The notes beneath the pieces are model-generated. The model searched no databases and was not told the origin of the DNA. It saw only the letters and a list, made by a program, of their open reading frames with translations. DNA of 64,000 nucleotides from Nitrosopumilus sp. Nsub (GTDB lineage Archaea; Thermoproteota; Nitrososphaeria; Nitrososphaerales; Nitrosopumilaceae): positions 1 through 64,000 of the forward strand of contig NZ_LQMW01000008.1 in NCBI RefSeq assembly GCF_001541925.1. The letters run 5' to 3'. Below are positions 42,627 to 51,292 of the stretch, one piece after another (the stretch's first letter is position 1; every line of letters begins with the position of its first letter). The translations under genes were made by a program, and so were the position numbers.

Positions 42627-42788
42627 ATGTCTGTACAAGAAAACGAGGTCTTGGTAAAAATCACATCTGCAGGTACAATATCCATTCCAAAACAATTTAG
42701 AAAATTTATGGATGTTCAAAAAGGCGAATATGTTAAGATGATTTTGGGAAAAGATAGGTTAATTGTTCGAAAAGTAACTATTAGTTGA
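42627..42788 (+). CDS. AbrB/SpoVT-type small DNA-binding protein
   Basis: The 53-residue protein runs from ATG 42627 to TGA 42788. It has the swapped-hairpin pattern of AbrB domains: VLVKITSAGTISIPKQFRK, then KGEYVKMILGKDRLIVRK. Such proteins are dimeric regulators or antitoxins. No toxin gene is adjacent. The AT-rich leader (TTATATATTATTAAATTAT) supplies a strong TATA-like element. It converges on the next gene with a four-base gap. Confidence 0.75.
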   Translation: MSVQENEVLVKITSAGTISIPKQFRKFMDVQKGEYVKMILGKDRLIVRKVTIS

Positions 42789-42792
42789 TTGT

Positions 42793-43182
42793 TTATTGTT
42801 GTTTTTGAGTTATTTTGATGGATTGGTAAGTCCATTCTCTACCTGTTCTTGTTCTTTCTACCCTACCTTTTGAGGCAAATCGTGACAAATATGTCGAAAT
42901 TACACTAAGTTTTACAGGTTCATTGAATTCATCTTCATATTTTTCAAGTATGTTAGTAGATGTGAATTTGCCCATAGGAAAGTATTTTTCTACAATATGT
43001 GAGATTTTAGAGCCTGTTGAATCCATTTTAACAGATTGTTCTTCCTGGTCCTCAATATTCATCAAGTCCATCATTTCAAAGATTTTGAGAACTTTATCTC
43101 TGGTTACATTACCTTCTAATTTAATATCATATCGAGCCCCGTCTGCATCCTCCATGTCTATACGTATTCGTTTTTTTGCCAT
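42793..43182 (-). CDS. Winged-helix-like protein beside the origin
   Basis: The 129-residue protein has a strand-rich N-terminus (RIRIDMEDADGARYDIKLEG) and an acidic linker. Its C-terminal helical part (FTSTNILEKYEDEF, VISTYLSRFASKGRVERTRTGREW) looks like a winged helix. No named family is recognised. The gene starts 150 bases from the first origin-box-like element and reads away from the origin, so an origin-linked role is possible but unproven. Confidence 0.55.
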   Translation of the reverse strand: MAKKRIRIDMEDADGARYDIKLEGNVTRDKVLKIFEMMDLMNIEDQEEQSVKMDSTGSKISHIVEKYFPMGKFTSTNILEKYEDEFNEPVKLSVISTYLSRFASKGRVERTRTGREWTYQSIKITQKQQ

Positions 43183-43342
43183 TGTTGAGATCTAACAGAT
43201 CTAATGTTAACGGTTGAAGTGATCTGATCAGTTTTGTTAACATTGTTGTTTGTTAAGATTGACTGCCTAGCTCATGCCTAGCATATTTTTTGTTATTAAC
43301 ATGTGGTTGTAAATTAGCCCCCTTAGGAATGAGAAAATCATG

Positions 43343-43365
43343 CCTGGAGTGGAAATATAGGGGTG
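43343..43365 (+). promoter_or_regulatory. ORB-like box 1
   Basis: CCTGGAGTGGAAATATAGGG followed by GTG resembles the archaeal origin recognition box core (TGGAAAC...GGGG). It is repeated as box 2 with two changes, in the same orientation, 61 bases further on. Confidence 0.7.
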
Positions 43366-43403
43366 TTTTTTGGATATTCACAATGTTAATAGGATTCTTA
43401 ACG

Positions 43404-43426
43404 CCTGGAATGGAAATATAGGGGTT
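43404..43426 (+). promoter_or_regulatory. ORB-like box 2
   Basis: CCTGGAATGGAAATATAGGG followed by GTT. It matches box 1 at 21 of 23 positions while the surrounding DNA does not match, which points to a conserved protein-binding site. Confidence 0.7.
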
Positions 43427-43497
43427 AAATTGAGGTTTTTTTTGATTTTCTTCACATAAAATTAACAAGTTGTTAACAAAATTTCCTACCAACCATA

Positions 43498-43524
43498 ACC
43501 CCACACACCAATATTTCCACTCTA
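43498..43524 (-). promoter_or_regulatory. ORB-like box 3, inverted
   Basis: On the minus strand the site reads TAGAGTGGAAATATTGGTGT then GTGGGGT. It shares AGTGGAAATAT and the downstream G run with boxes 1 and 2. It faces them across the AT-rich tract side, as inverted ORBs often flank the unwinding element. Confidence 0.6.
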
Positions 43525-43670
43525 TTTTTTTTATTTTTTTTTTTTTTGAAAATCTAAAACTAACTAAAAATAATTAATGATAAACTAAACTAGAATTACT
43601 ATAGTATTCTATACTCTCATAAATAAAAGACAAGTATGTTGAAATTGAAAGGAAATGAAGGTGTCTGAGT

Positions 43671-44873
43671 ATGTCTGACCCAATAGATAGAATGCTTGAT
43701 GCAGCTGAATCTGGAAAATCAATTATTAAAAATCGTGAGATTTTACACTTTACATATATTCCAAACACAATACTTCATAGAAACTCTGAACAAGAACAAG
43801 TCACACAATCCCTATTACCAATTCTAAAACAATCCAGACCGTCCAACCTTCTTGTTTATGGAAAACCTGGAACTGGAAAAACATTAGTTGTAAAAAAAGT
43901 ACTGTCAAAAATTCAAGAAAGGGTCGAAAAATCAAATTTCCCAATTAAATTAGTATATTCAAATTCTAAAAATGAGACAACATTATATGGATTATTAGTC
44001 AGTTTAGGCAGGCAATTAGGCCTAAATGAGAAGGAATTACCCACAACCGGACTTGCAATAAGTGAAGTTTTCAAGAGATTGTTAAATAAAATCAGTAATG
44101 AAAAACTAAATGCGGTTTTCGTCATAGATGAAATTGATTATCTTGCTCAATTGGTAGTAAAGACAGGAAAAGACATACTCTATCAACTAACTAGAGCAAA
44201 TGAACAATTAGATGTAGGTTCGCTTACTTTGGTAGGAATTTCAAATGACTTAACATTCAAAGAAAAACTAGATCCTAGAGTAATTAGCAGTCTTGGTGAA
44301 GAAGAAATTGTCTTCACAAATTATAATGTTGAACAAATCAAAAAAATTCTAGAAGAACGTATCAATGAGTCATTTGTTGAAGATGCAGTTGAGGAACCGG
44401 CATTGAATCTCTGTGCTGCACTAGCGGGAGGAGAACACGGTGATGCTAGAAGAGCAATAGATTTGCTAAGAGTTGCAGGAGAATTAGCTGAAAGACAACA
44501 ATCTGATAAAGTCACCATTGACCATGTTAGAGAAGCTTCACAAAAAATTGAAGAAAATAAAGAAGAAGCATCACTAAAATCATATCCATTACATGAAAAA
44601 TTAGTCATATTATCAATAATGAAGGCTAATGGTTCATCAACAGGTGAAATCTACACTTCATACAAAGCCCTCTGTAAAACAGTTGGAAAAGACGAATTAA
44701 CACAAAGACGAATTACCCAAATGTTAAGTGAAATTGAATTATCTGGAATAATTTCTGGACGTCTAATTCACCAAGGAATTCACGGTAGAACAAAGAAATA
44801 CAAACTAACTATTTCATCTGAAATGATAAAAAAATCCTTCAAAGACGAATTAACTTTGCAAGACATTATTTGA
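43671..44873 (+). CDS. cdc6: Orc1/Cdc6 origin-binding initiator
   Basis: The 400-residue AAA+ protein has Walker A VYGKPGTGKTLVVKK near 63, Walker B VFVIDEIDYL near 148, sensor 1 VGISNDL and sensor 2 GDARRAIDLLR. A C-terminal winged helix (RRITQMLSEIELSGIISGR) follows. It binds origin boxes and loads the MCM helicase. The adjacent upstream region contains matching boxes. It converges on the PolD small-subunit gene with a 24-base overlap. Confidence 0.95.
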   Translation: MSDPIDRMLDAAESGKSIIKNREILHFTYIPNTILHRNSEQEQVTQSLLPILKQSRPSNLLVYGKPGTGKTLVVKKVLSKIQERVEKSNFPIKLVYSNSKNETTLYGLLVSLGRQLGLNEKELPTTGLAISEVFKRLLNKISNEKLNAVFVIDEIDYLAQLVVKTGKDILYQLTRANEQLDVGSLTLVGISNDLTFKEKLDPRVISSLGEEEIVFTNYNVEQIKKILEERINESFVEDAVEEPALNLCAALAGGEHGDARRAIDLLRVAGELAERQQSDKVTIDHVREASQKIEENKEEASLKSYPLHEKLVILSIMKANGSSTGEIYTSYKALCKTVGKDELTQRRITQMLSEIELSGIISGRLIHQGIHGRTKKYKLTISSEMIKKSFKDELTLQDII

Positions 44874-46298
44874 GTTAGAACTATAATTTTCATGAAATAC
44901 TTGGAAAGTTTTAAGATTAACAATAATGGCAATTCCTGGATTTGGTGTCATTCCAACACTAGCTTGGAAAGGTGTCTGTTTTTGCCAAGATCCTGAATTA
45001 ACAAGCAAAATCCCCTTGTACATGTCTAATTGGGCTTGATGAACATGTCCTACATGAAAAATATCTGGTATATCCTCGATTACTAAAAGATCCTCTACTT
45101 CTGGTGCTATTGGTGTCTGACTACCGTAAATTGGACTCAAATGCCTTGCTCTGAGTAAATGTTTCATTACATTCGTAGGTTGGTCATAACTCAATCCAGG
45201 AGTAGTTTTTACAATATCATCAATACTTTGACCATGAAACATCAAAACCTTTACACCATTTAATGAAACTACGGCTGGATTTCCAACCATTTCTACATTT
45301 TCTTTATCCCATAAACTAGAATTGTATTTTTGTGGAATTGCAGGTTGTGGGAGGGCCCTTCTTCCAGGATCATGATTTCCAGGCATTATGACAATTTTGA
45401 CGTTTTTTGGAATCTTATCTAACAAATCTTCTGCTTTTTGTAATTGCTCTTCAATTGTTTGACAAACCAATTCTTTGTTTTGGTTAGGGTAAATTCCAAC
45501 ACCATCAACCATATCTCCTCCAATTAAGACAAAACGAATTTTTCTTGCAACAGGGTCAGGACTTGAAATCCATTTTACAAATTCAGTTAATTCTTCTTCC
45601 ATGAAGTATTTACTACCAATATGTAAATCTGATAAAAATACAGCATAAACTTCACTTTCAGATTTATTGATCTTTTGATCAGGCAAATCAGGCATAATTA
45701 GATCTTTAATCATTAATCCTGAATTTTTGGCTGTAGCCACTCTTACCATTACAAATTGGTCAATTAACAAAGTCCCTGCAGTTTTTTGTAATTCCTCATC
45801 AAAAACAATACCCTCAAATGAGCCTGAAGGGTCTTCTAATACTAATTTTGTAATATTTCGCTCAACACTTCTAATAGTAACCAATCCACACACATAAACA
45901 TCATTTTCTAATTTAGTGGATTTTACAACAGCAATAGATTTCAATATTTTTGATTCAGGCCTCTCAGAAATAATTCGTTTTAGTTTGTTAAAACGACTTG
46001 AAAACAGAGCATTGTATCCTTTAACACCTTCCCCTGAAGTGATTTTTGGAGAAGGATCTGATAGAACCTTTAATTCACTTTGAAGATTTGGATCATCTTT
46101 TATTCCTAGATAAGTCTCTAAATCATTTTGATTAATTTGATATTGTTTTTGCCTAGTTTTTTCTTTAACAATTTCTTTAATTATTTTCTCTAATTTTTTA
46201 ACATCAGTAATATCGTCTAAGATTTTAAATGCATCAGGATGAATCTGAAATCCTTTGTTTAATGCATAATTAAGTACAAAAGATAATTCCTTTTTCAT
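44850..46298 (-). CDS. polB: DNA polymerase D small subunit (DP1)
   Basis: The 482-residue protein has an N-terminal helical region, an OB-fold (KLENDVYVCGLVTIRS) and a calcineurin-like nuclease domain. Its metal motifs are intact: LSDLHIGSKYF, GGDMVDGVG, PGNHDPGRRA, MFHGQSIDD and HVGHVHQAQ. The 3'-5' proofreading nuclease is therefore probably active. It pairs with DP2 at 37172-40549. Linkage of DP1 to orc1/cdc6 is common in archaea. Confidence 0.95.
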   Translation of the reverse strand: MKKELSFVLNYALNKGFQIHPDAFKILDDITDVKKLEKIIKEIVKEKTRQKQYQINQNDLETYLGIKDDPNLQSELKVLSDPSPKITSGEGVKGYNALFSSRFNKLKRIISERPESKILKSIAVVKSTKLENDVYVCGLVTIRSVERNITKLVLEDPSGSFEGIVFDEELQKTAGTLLIDQFVMVRVATAKNSGLMIKDLIMPDLPDQKINKSESEVYAVFLSDLHIGSKYFMEEELTEFVKWISSPDPVARKIRFVLIGGDMVDGVGIYPNQNKELVCQTIEEQLQKAEDLLDKIPKNVKIVIMPGNHDPGRRALPQPAIPQKYNSSLWDKENVEMVGNPAVVSLNGVKVLMFHGQSIDDIVKTTPGLSYDQPTNVMKHLLRARHLSPIYGSQTPIAPEVEDLLVIEDIPDIFHVGHVHQAQLDMYKGILLVNSGSWQKQTPFQASVGMTPNPGIAIIVNLKTFQVFHENYSSNSNNVLQS

Positions 46299-46362
46299 AT
46301 CAAAAAATATTATTTGGTTTAATTAAATCTGCTCTAAACTAACCCTCAAATATTGTTCATCA

Positions 46363-46911
46363 ATGCAAATCTATGTGAATAGAAATAGAATTATTTTATT
46401 TTTCATATTTTTAGGAATTTTTACAATTGTCTTTCAATTAGGTTCAATGTCTACTGTTAGTCAAGAAGAAGCAGATTTGTTTATGGAGGAATTTAAAAAA
46501 CTAGTTTTAGATATAGATGCTTTTGGAATTTTTATTCATAATACAACCATAGCATTACCTATGTTTATTCCAGGATTTGGTATTTTTTGGGGACTATTTT
46601 CATCATATTCTACAGGATACGCATTTGCAGCAATTGCAACATCTGTGCCTGAAGTAGCTAATATTTCACCACTAACAATATTGTTTTTATCACCATTTGG
46701 ATTGATGGAGATTTCTGCTTACTCTTTAGGAATTTCAAGAAGTTTTATTTTGATAAAAGCGATAATTACAAAAACAAATCTAATTCAATTTATCAAACCA
46801 ACAATTATTGAGATTGGTATTGTTTTTGCTCTTCTTTTAGCAGGAGGATATGTTGAATTTTACATGATAGAATTAGTTGAAAATGAAAGTATTGAAATAC
46901 CTGGTTTTTAA
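46363..46911 (+). CDS. SpoIIM/DUF95-like membrane protein
   Basis: The 182-residue protein has about four membrane helices, at about 8-26, 60-90, 100-120 and 145-168. The signature FGIFIHNTTIALPMFIPGFGIF matches the HNxxx...FIPGxG pattern of the stage II sporulation M superfamily. Archaeal members have no known function in spore formation. It is divergent from DP1, 64 bases away, and converges on cbiE. Confidence 0.7.
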   Translation: MQIYVNRNRIILFFIFLGIFTIVFQLGSMSTVSQEEADLFMEEFKKLVLDIDAFGIFIHNTTIALPMFIPGFGIFWGLFSSYSTGYAFAAIATSVPEVANISPLTILFLSPFGLMEISAYSLGISRSFILIKAIITKTNLIQFIKPTIIEIGIVFALLLAGGYVEFYMIELVENESIEIPGF

Positions 46912-46918
46912 TTGAGAT

Positions 46919-47635
46919 TTAATTTTCCCATTGCCATTTATAATTCATATAAGAATCTAAACTTGCTTGATTAAACACCATTACTGATAAATCAGAAAAT
47001 TCTTTTCCCTCTAATTCCTTAACAGTTCCTTCAAAATTGGTTTCATTTTCAGTTGTAATTGCCTCAAAAACATGAACTTTCATTTTGGTAGTATCAAAAC
47101 CGTTTTCTTGCAGATAAATTGCAATCTCTGAAGGCATGAAATGTTTGTCTGGTTGTTTTGGCCATGGTCTTGGAACCAAAACTACACTAAAACCATCTAT
47201 CAATGCTTTTTGTAATTCCAATTTTTTATCTTCAATTGGAGTTGTTACATGCATTGTAATTACTTTAGATTTATCTAAAGGAACTTTAGCTCTAGATGCA
47301 GCAACTTGAATTGAACTGATTCCTGGAACAATCTCTACTTCTCCAAAAATCTCAATTAATCTATCAACAACTTCAGATTCTGAAAAATTTACATCTCCTG
47401 TAAATGGAATTACTAAAGTTCTATCACCTAAGTCAGGTAAAATCTTTTGATAGGATTTTTCTTGATCATTCATAGTAATTTCATAAATTTCCTTACCTCC
47501 AATTAGATGCTCTATTGTTTTTAGAGTGTATTTGTAACCAATCAAAATATCACAATTTTGAACAATTTCTTTTACAATTTCTGTCACATATTTAGGAGAA
47601 CCAGGTCCAACACCGACAGCGTAAACTTTACCCAA
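46919..47635 (-). CDS. cbiE: Cobalt-precorrin-7 C5-methyltransferase
   Basis: The 238-residue protein has the precorrin methyltransferase start (VYAVGVGPGSPKYVTE), then GDVNFSES and the PGISSIQVAASR segment that distinguishes CbiE. It acts in the anaerobic cobalamin route. Nitrososphaerota are known to make cobalamin. No other cob gene is adjacent here, so the pathway is dispersed. The likely start is TTG at 47635; a 14-base gap separates it from the upstream gene. Confidence 0.88.
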   Translation of the reverse strand: MGKVYAVGVGPGSPKYVTEIVKEIVQNCDILIGYKYTLKTIEHLIGGKEIYEITMNDQEKSYQKILPDLGDRTLVIPFTGDVNFSESEVVDRLIEIFGEVEIVPGISSIQVAASRAKVPLDKSKVITMHVTTPIEDKKLELQKALIDGFSVVLVPRPWPKQPDKHFMPSEIAIYLQENGFDTTKMKVHVFEAITTENETNFEGTVKELEGKEFSDLSVMVFNQASLDSYMNYKWQWEN

Positions 47636-47649
47636 CTTTATTTCATAAA

Positions 47650-48129
47650 TTATTGCCTTTCTTTAATATATTGAACAAAAGGCTCCCAATCTACCTTCAA
47701 AAACTTTGTTGGTTCTTTTAGGGGATATTTTACCCAATCTTGGGCCACAGAATACTGAAAATTCTCTTTTTTTCCATCTTTTTCATATTCTAAATACAAC
47801 ACACTACCCCATGTTTCTTCTTTAAATTCAATTTTATCAATTTCTTTAAATTCCAATTCTACATTTTTACTATTTTCAACATCGCCAATTAGATCTTCTT
47901 CATTATATCCATCATGACGAATCATTGTATTTTTTGATTTGAGAAAAGTAATTACCTGTCTTTGTGTAATTGCTTTCCACCAACTCATTTTTGATTCAGT
48001 TTTATGAACAAATGATAAATGCTTATCAGTTAAAACCAACATTCCTTCTCTACCACCCACAGAAAAAATTTTTTTAGATTCTCTCCACACGGAAACTATG
48101 TGTGCCTGAATCTTTTCATCAGGATGCAT
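47650..48129 (-). CDS. PH/GRAM-like small protein of unknown role
   Basis: The 159-residue protein has no signal peptide. Its pattern of short strands (GMLVLTDKHLSFVHK, SVLYLEYEKDGK) and a final amphipathic helix (WEPFVQYIKE) resembles a PH- or GRAM-like fold, but this is a weak inference. It lies directly upstream of cbiE in the same orientation and may be co-transcribed. Confidence 0.55.
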   Translation of the reverse strand: MHPDEKIQAHIVSVWRESKKIFSVGGREGMLVLTDKHLSFVHKTESKMSWWKAITQRQVITFLKSKNTMIRHDGYNEEDLIGDVENSKNVELEFKEIDKIEFKEETWGSVLYLEYEKDGKKENFQYSVAQDWVKYPLKEPTKFLKVDWEPFVQYIKERQ

Positions 48130-48201
48130 ATCAAAGATTTGTCTGGCTTTGTTAAAAACTAATACAATTGCCTTTTAAGTGAGATATTTTTTTTAGAACT
48201 A

Positions 48202-49737
48202 TTGAAAAAAATTCTTTTTACTTTAATTTTTTCTTTAGTTTTAATTACTTCAACTAGTTATGTATTTGCACAACATTATGAAGACCCTATAGTAGTTTTA
48301 GAAACAACTCAGGGAGAAATTGTAATAGAATTTTTTAATCTAGATGCACCAAAACATATGGAAAATTTTCTTTTATTAACAAAATCAGGAAATTATGATG
48401 GTGTATTATTTCATAGAATAATTCCTGGATTTATGATCCAAAGTGGTGATCCAAATTCTATTACTGGTGATCCAAATTCTTGGGGAACAGGTGGTAAAGG
48501 TGCTTTATCTGATAGTGTAAATGCTGAATTTAATAACATTAAACATGATAGAGGAATTGTTTCAATGGCAAGAGCACAAGATCCAAACAGTGCAGGTTCT
48601 CAATTCTTTATAGTCCATAAAGATTCTCATTTTCTTGATGAACAATATACTGTATTTGGTAGGATAATAACTGAATCAAGTTTTGAAACACTCGATAAAA
48701 TTGCAGCAGTACAAACAGGAACTAACGATAGACCAGTTAATCCAGAACAAGTTAAAATCATTAAAGCTACAGTAGTTGACCGTTCAAGTATTTCTAATAT
48801 CATGAATCTCTCAGAACCTGAACGAACAGGTTCTACAGTTACTGCTACACCAGAATTTACAATCTTTGAAAATCAGCAACTTGATGTAAAATTTTCAGCT
48901 CCTGTAGGATGGATGTTGCAACAACCTCCAAAATCTAGTCTAGATTCTCCTGATGTTGTAGCAGTAGGACCAGAAATGGATGGTTTTAACCCTAACATTA
49001 CATTAACAATTAAAGATGCAACAGGAAAAACTCTAGATGATTTAATATCTGAAAAAAATCAAATTCTTGATCAAGCAGCATATCTGAATAAATTAGAAGT
49101 CATTAATCAAGAAAAAATAAAATCTAATGTTTATCAAACTGAAGTAATTGCTAGTTTTGTAACTAATAATGTTGAATTAAAAATTAAGTTTATAGAAGTA
49201 ATGATATTAATTAATGAAAAATCATATACTTTTGCATATAGTAATACTGTAGAAAATTTTGATAATGATTTTTCAAAATTCAATGAATCATTAAATTCAT
49301 TTGAAATATTATCACAACAATCATCTGAATCAAAATCTACTGAAGAAAATACAAATCAACAATCTGAAGAAGGTGGTGGTTGTCTTATCGCTACAGCTAC
49401 TTATGGTAGTGAAATGGCTTTAGAAGTACAACAACTTCGTGAATTAAGAGATAATCAATTACTAAACACCGAATCTGGTTCTGTATTCATGACTGGATTT
49501 AACCAAATTTATTATTCATTTAGTCCAATAATTGCCGATTATGAGCGTGAAAATCCATACTTCAAAGAAATAGTTAAACTTGCAATCACTCCGATGATCT
49601 CCACACTATCTTTGATGGAAAATGCTGAATCAGAATCAGAAGTATTGAGTATCGGAATTTCAGTAATTGCATTGAACCTTGGAATGTACATCGGACTTCC
49701 AGCAATTGTATTAGTTGGAATAAAAAAGAAATTTTAA
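48202..49737 (+). CDS. Exported cyclophilin peptidyl-prolyl isomerase with C-terminal CFI-box
   Basis: The 511-residue protein begins with a signal peptide (ILFTLIFSLVLITSTSYVFA). The cyclophilin domain (about 27-200) contains FHRIIPGFMIQSGDP and GSQFFIVH, including the catalytic Arg and Phe-containing motifs. A central beta-rich domain (about 215-390) of unknown type follows, then a Ser/Gln-rich linker. The C-terminal block (CLIATATYGSEMALEVQQLR) belongs to the CFI-box class, with a last hydrophobic helix that may anchor it. Start is TTG 48202. It probably helps fold exported proteins at the cell surface. The three-part fusion is uncommon among cyclophilins I know. Confidence 0.82.
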   Translation: MKKILFTLIFSLVLITSTSYVFAQHYEDPIVVLETTQGEIVIEFFNLDAPKHMENFLLLTKSGNYDGVLFHRIIPGFMIQSGDPNSITGDPNSWGTGGKGALSDSVNAEFNNIKHDRGIVSMARAQDPNSAGSQFFIVHKDSHFLDEQYTVFGRIITESSFETLDKIAAVQTGTNDRPVNPEQVKIIKATVVDRSSISNIMNLSEPERTGSTVTATPEFTIFENQQLDVKFSAPVGWMLQQPPKSSLDSPDVVAVGPEMDGFNPNITLTIKDATGKTLDDLISEKNQILDQAAYLNKLEVINQEKIKSNVYQTEVIASFVTNNVELKIKFIEVMILINEKSYTFAYSNTVENFDNDFSKFNESLNSFEILSQQSSESKSTEENTNQQSEEGGGCLIATATYGSEMALEVQQLRELRDNQLLNTESGSVFMTGFNQIYYSFSPIIADYERENPYFKEIVKLAITPMISTLSLMENAESESEVLSIGISVIALNLGMYIGLPAIVLVGIKKKF

Positions 49738-49793
49738 TTGCTTGCAAGACATTTTGCAGAAATTCTTAAGTTAATTGAAATAGATAATTAAAC

Positions 49794-49925
49794 ATGGAAA
49801 TGGATTCACTTAAAATAAAATGTGATGAATTGTTACAATCAAAAGAATATGAAAAAATTATTTTTTTTACCAAAGATCATCAACTTCATCAAGTAATTTG
49901 TATTCTTTTTCTGTTTCACGTTTAA
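49794..49925 (+). pseudogene. Possible gene remnant, first 23 codons only
   Basis: An ATG at 49794 opens a short frame (MEMDSLKIKCDELLQSKEYE) with normal amino acid usage. It then runs into the reverse complement of the ndh 3' end and stops at 49925. It looks like the start of a helical protein whose rest has been lost. It may be a chance frame. Confidence 0.25.
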
Positions 49926-51225
49926 TGTAATTTAGTCTTGAAACATCTCTATCAAAAAATAAATCTATCATCCAATCTAAAAACACACGCGTTTTTTTAT
50001 CAAATGTTGGTACTTTTGATAAATACACATTTCTCCAAATTAACCAAGCCAAAAATCCTGAGATATTCATGCCTAGAATTGTTGCAATTCCTGTTCTTTT
50101 CCCAATTATAGCCAATTGTCCTTTTGATTGATAAACAAATTCTTCTTTTTTAGAATTTTTTATCATTGAAATTAGATTTCTAGCAGCTAATTTTGCTTGT
50201 GCTTCTGCTATTTGTGCAGTTGGAGGTAATGGTTTCTTTGTAATTGGATCTAAAAACAATGCACAATCTCCAATTGCAAATACTCCTGGAAATTCTTCTA
50301 TTTCAAGAAATTTATTGACAATAATTTTTCCTTTATCTGTTTTAAACAATGATCTTTTGATTGTGCTAACTGATGTAATTCCCGCAGTCCAAATTAGAGT
50401 TTTTGTTATTATGGAAGTTATTTCAGATTGATCTATGGAATCTTTTGGTGTTTCATCAAATGATTTTATCATAACTTCATTTCCATCAAAACTAGTAACT
50501 GCTTTTTTTAATTGAATATTAATTCCTCTTTTAATCAGTTGTTCTTTTGCAAAATCTGCTAATTTTTTATTAGCTCCGGATAAAATTTCATCCATTGCTT
50601 CTAGTACAATCACTTTAACATCCTCTTTCTCTATTGTTGGATAGTGTTTTCGTGCATCTAAAAGTAAATCCAATAATTCTCCAGCAGTTTCAATTCCTGC
50701 ATAACCTCCACCAACCACTACAAAATTTAACATAGCTTTTCTTAAGATTGGATCAGTTTCATTTTCTGCTTGTTCAAGCATATCAATTACTCTATTTCGT
50801 AATAATATTGCATCATTGAGAGTTTTCATGGTATATGCATTTTTTTCAACATCTGACATACCAAAAAAATTTGTTTCACTACCAAGTGCAACAGCTAAAA
50901 AATCATAATTAATTGAAATACTTCTTTTGTCTCTAGTTCCCCATAATGTAACTATTTTTCCATGCGGATCAATATTTTTTATTCTTCCCTCATAAAATTT
51001 TGTTTTTTTACAAATTGTTCTAATTGGAAATACTATATGCCTAGTTTCAATCATTCCTGAGGCTACTTGAGGTAACATTGGTGTAAATAAGAGAAAATTA
51101 TCCTCTCCTATCATCACTAATTCAATTTCTGGGTCATTACCAAATTCTTTTTCTAATTTTTTTGCACATTCTACTGCTGCAAATCCACTACCCAAAATAA
51201 CAATTTTTTTCTTATTTTTTACCAA
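49867..51225 (-). CDS. ndh: NDH-2 type NADH:quinone oxidoreductase
   Basis: The 452-residue flavoprotein has the FAD motif IVILGSGFAAVECAKKL, the NAD motif VVVGGGYAGIETAGEL and the second FAD motif FAIGDCALF. The C-terminal part has a hydrophobic segment (ISGFLAWLIWRNVYL) for membrane attachment. It passes electrons from NADH to the quinone pool without pumping protons. It resembles the NDH-2-like proteins of other ammonia-oxidising archaea. Start is probably TTG 51225. It overlaps the short frame at 49794. Confidence 0.85.
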   Translation of the reverse strand: MVKNKKKIVILGSGFAAVECAKKLEKEFGNDPEIELVMIGEDNFLLFTPMLPQVASGMIETRHIVFPIRTICKKTKFYEGRIKNIDPHGKIVTLWGTRDKRSISINYDFLAVALGSETNFFGMSDVEKNAYTMKTLNDAILLRNRVIDMLEQAENETDPILRKAMLNFVVVGGGYAGIETAGELLDLLLDARKHYPTIEKEDVKVIVLEAMDEILSGANKKLADFAKEQLIKRGINIQLKKAVTSFDGNEVMIKSFDETPKDSIDQSEITSIITKTLIWTAGITSVSTIKRSLFKTDKGKIIVNKFLEIEEFPGVFAIGDCALFLDPITKKPLPPTAQIAEAQAKLAARNLISMIKNSKKEEFVYQSKGQLAIIGKRTGIATILGMNISGFLAWLIWRNVYLSKVPTFDKKTRVFLDWMIDLFFDRDVSRLNYIKRETEKEYKLLDEVDDLW

Positions 51226-51292
51226 TTACTCACTTTCGTATACTGAATAATTAAAGGATGTTAATTGAATTTTGAAAAATGGTACTAGTTTA

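Larger units (their letters stand above)
43339..43640. other. Candidate replication origin (oriC)
   Basis: The 489-base gap before orc1/cdc6 contains three ORB-like boxes, two direct and one inverted. Next come a T-rich tract (43525-43547) and an A/T-only-like stretch to about 43640 that could unwind. GTTAAC and GATC repeats flank the left side (43190-43260). The location next to orc1/cdc6 and the PolD small subunit is the usual place for an archaeal origin. Confidence 0.75.

Noticed and set aside
43253-43504. Minus-strand open frame of 83 codons in the origin region
   Set aside because: Composition is poor and it spans the repeated ORB-like boxes; non-coding function explains the conservation better.
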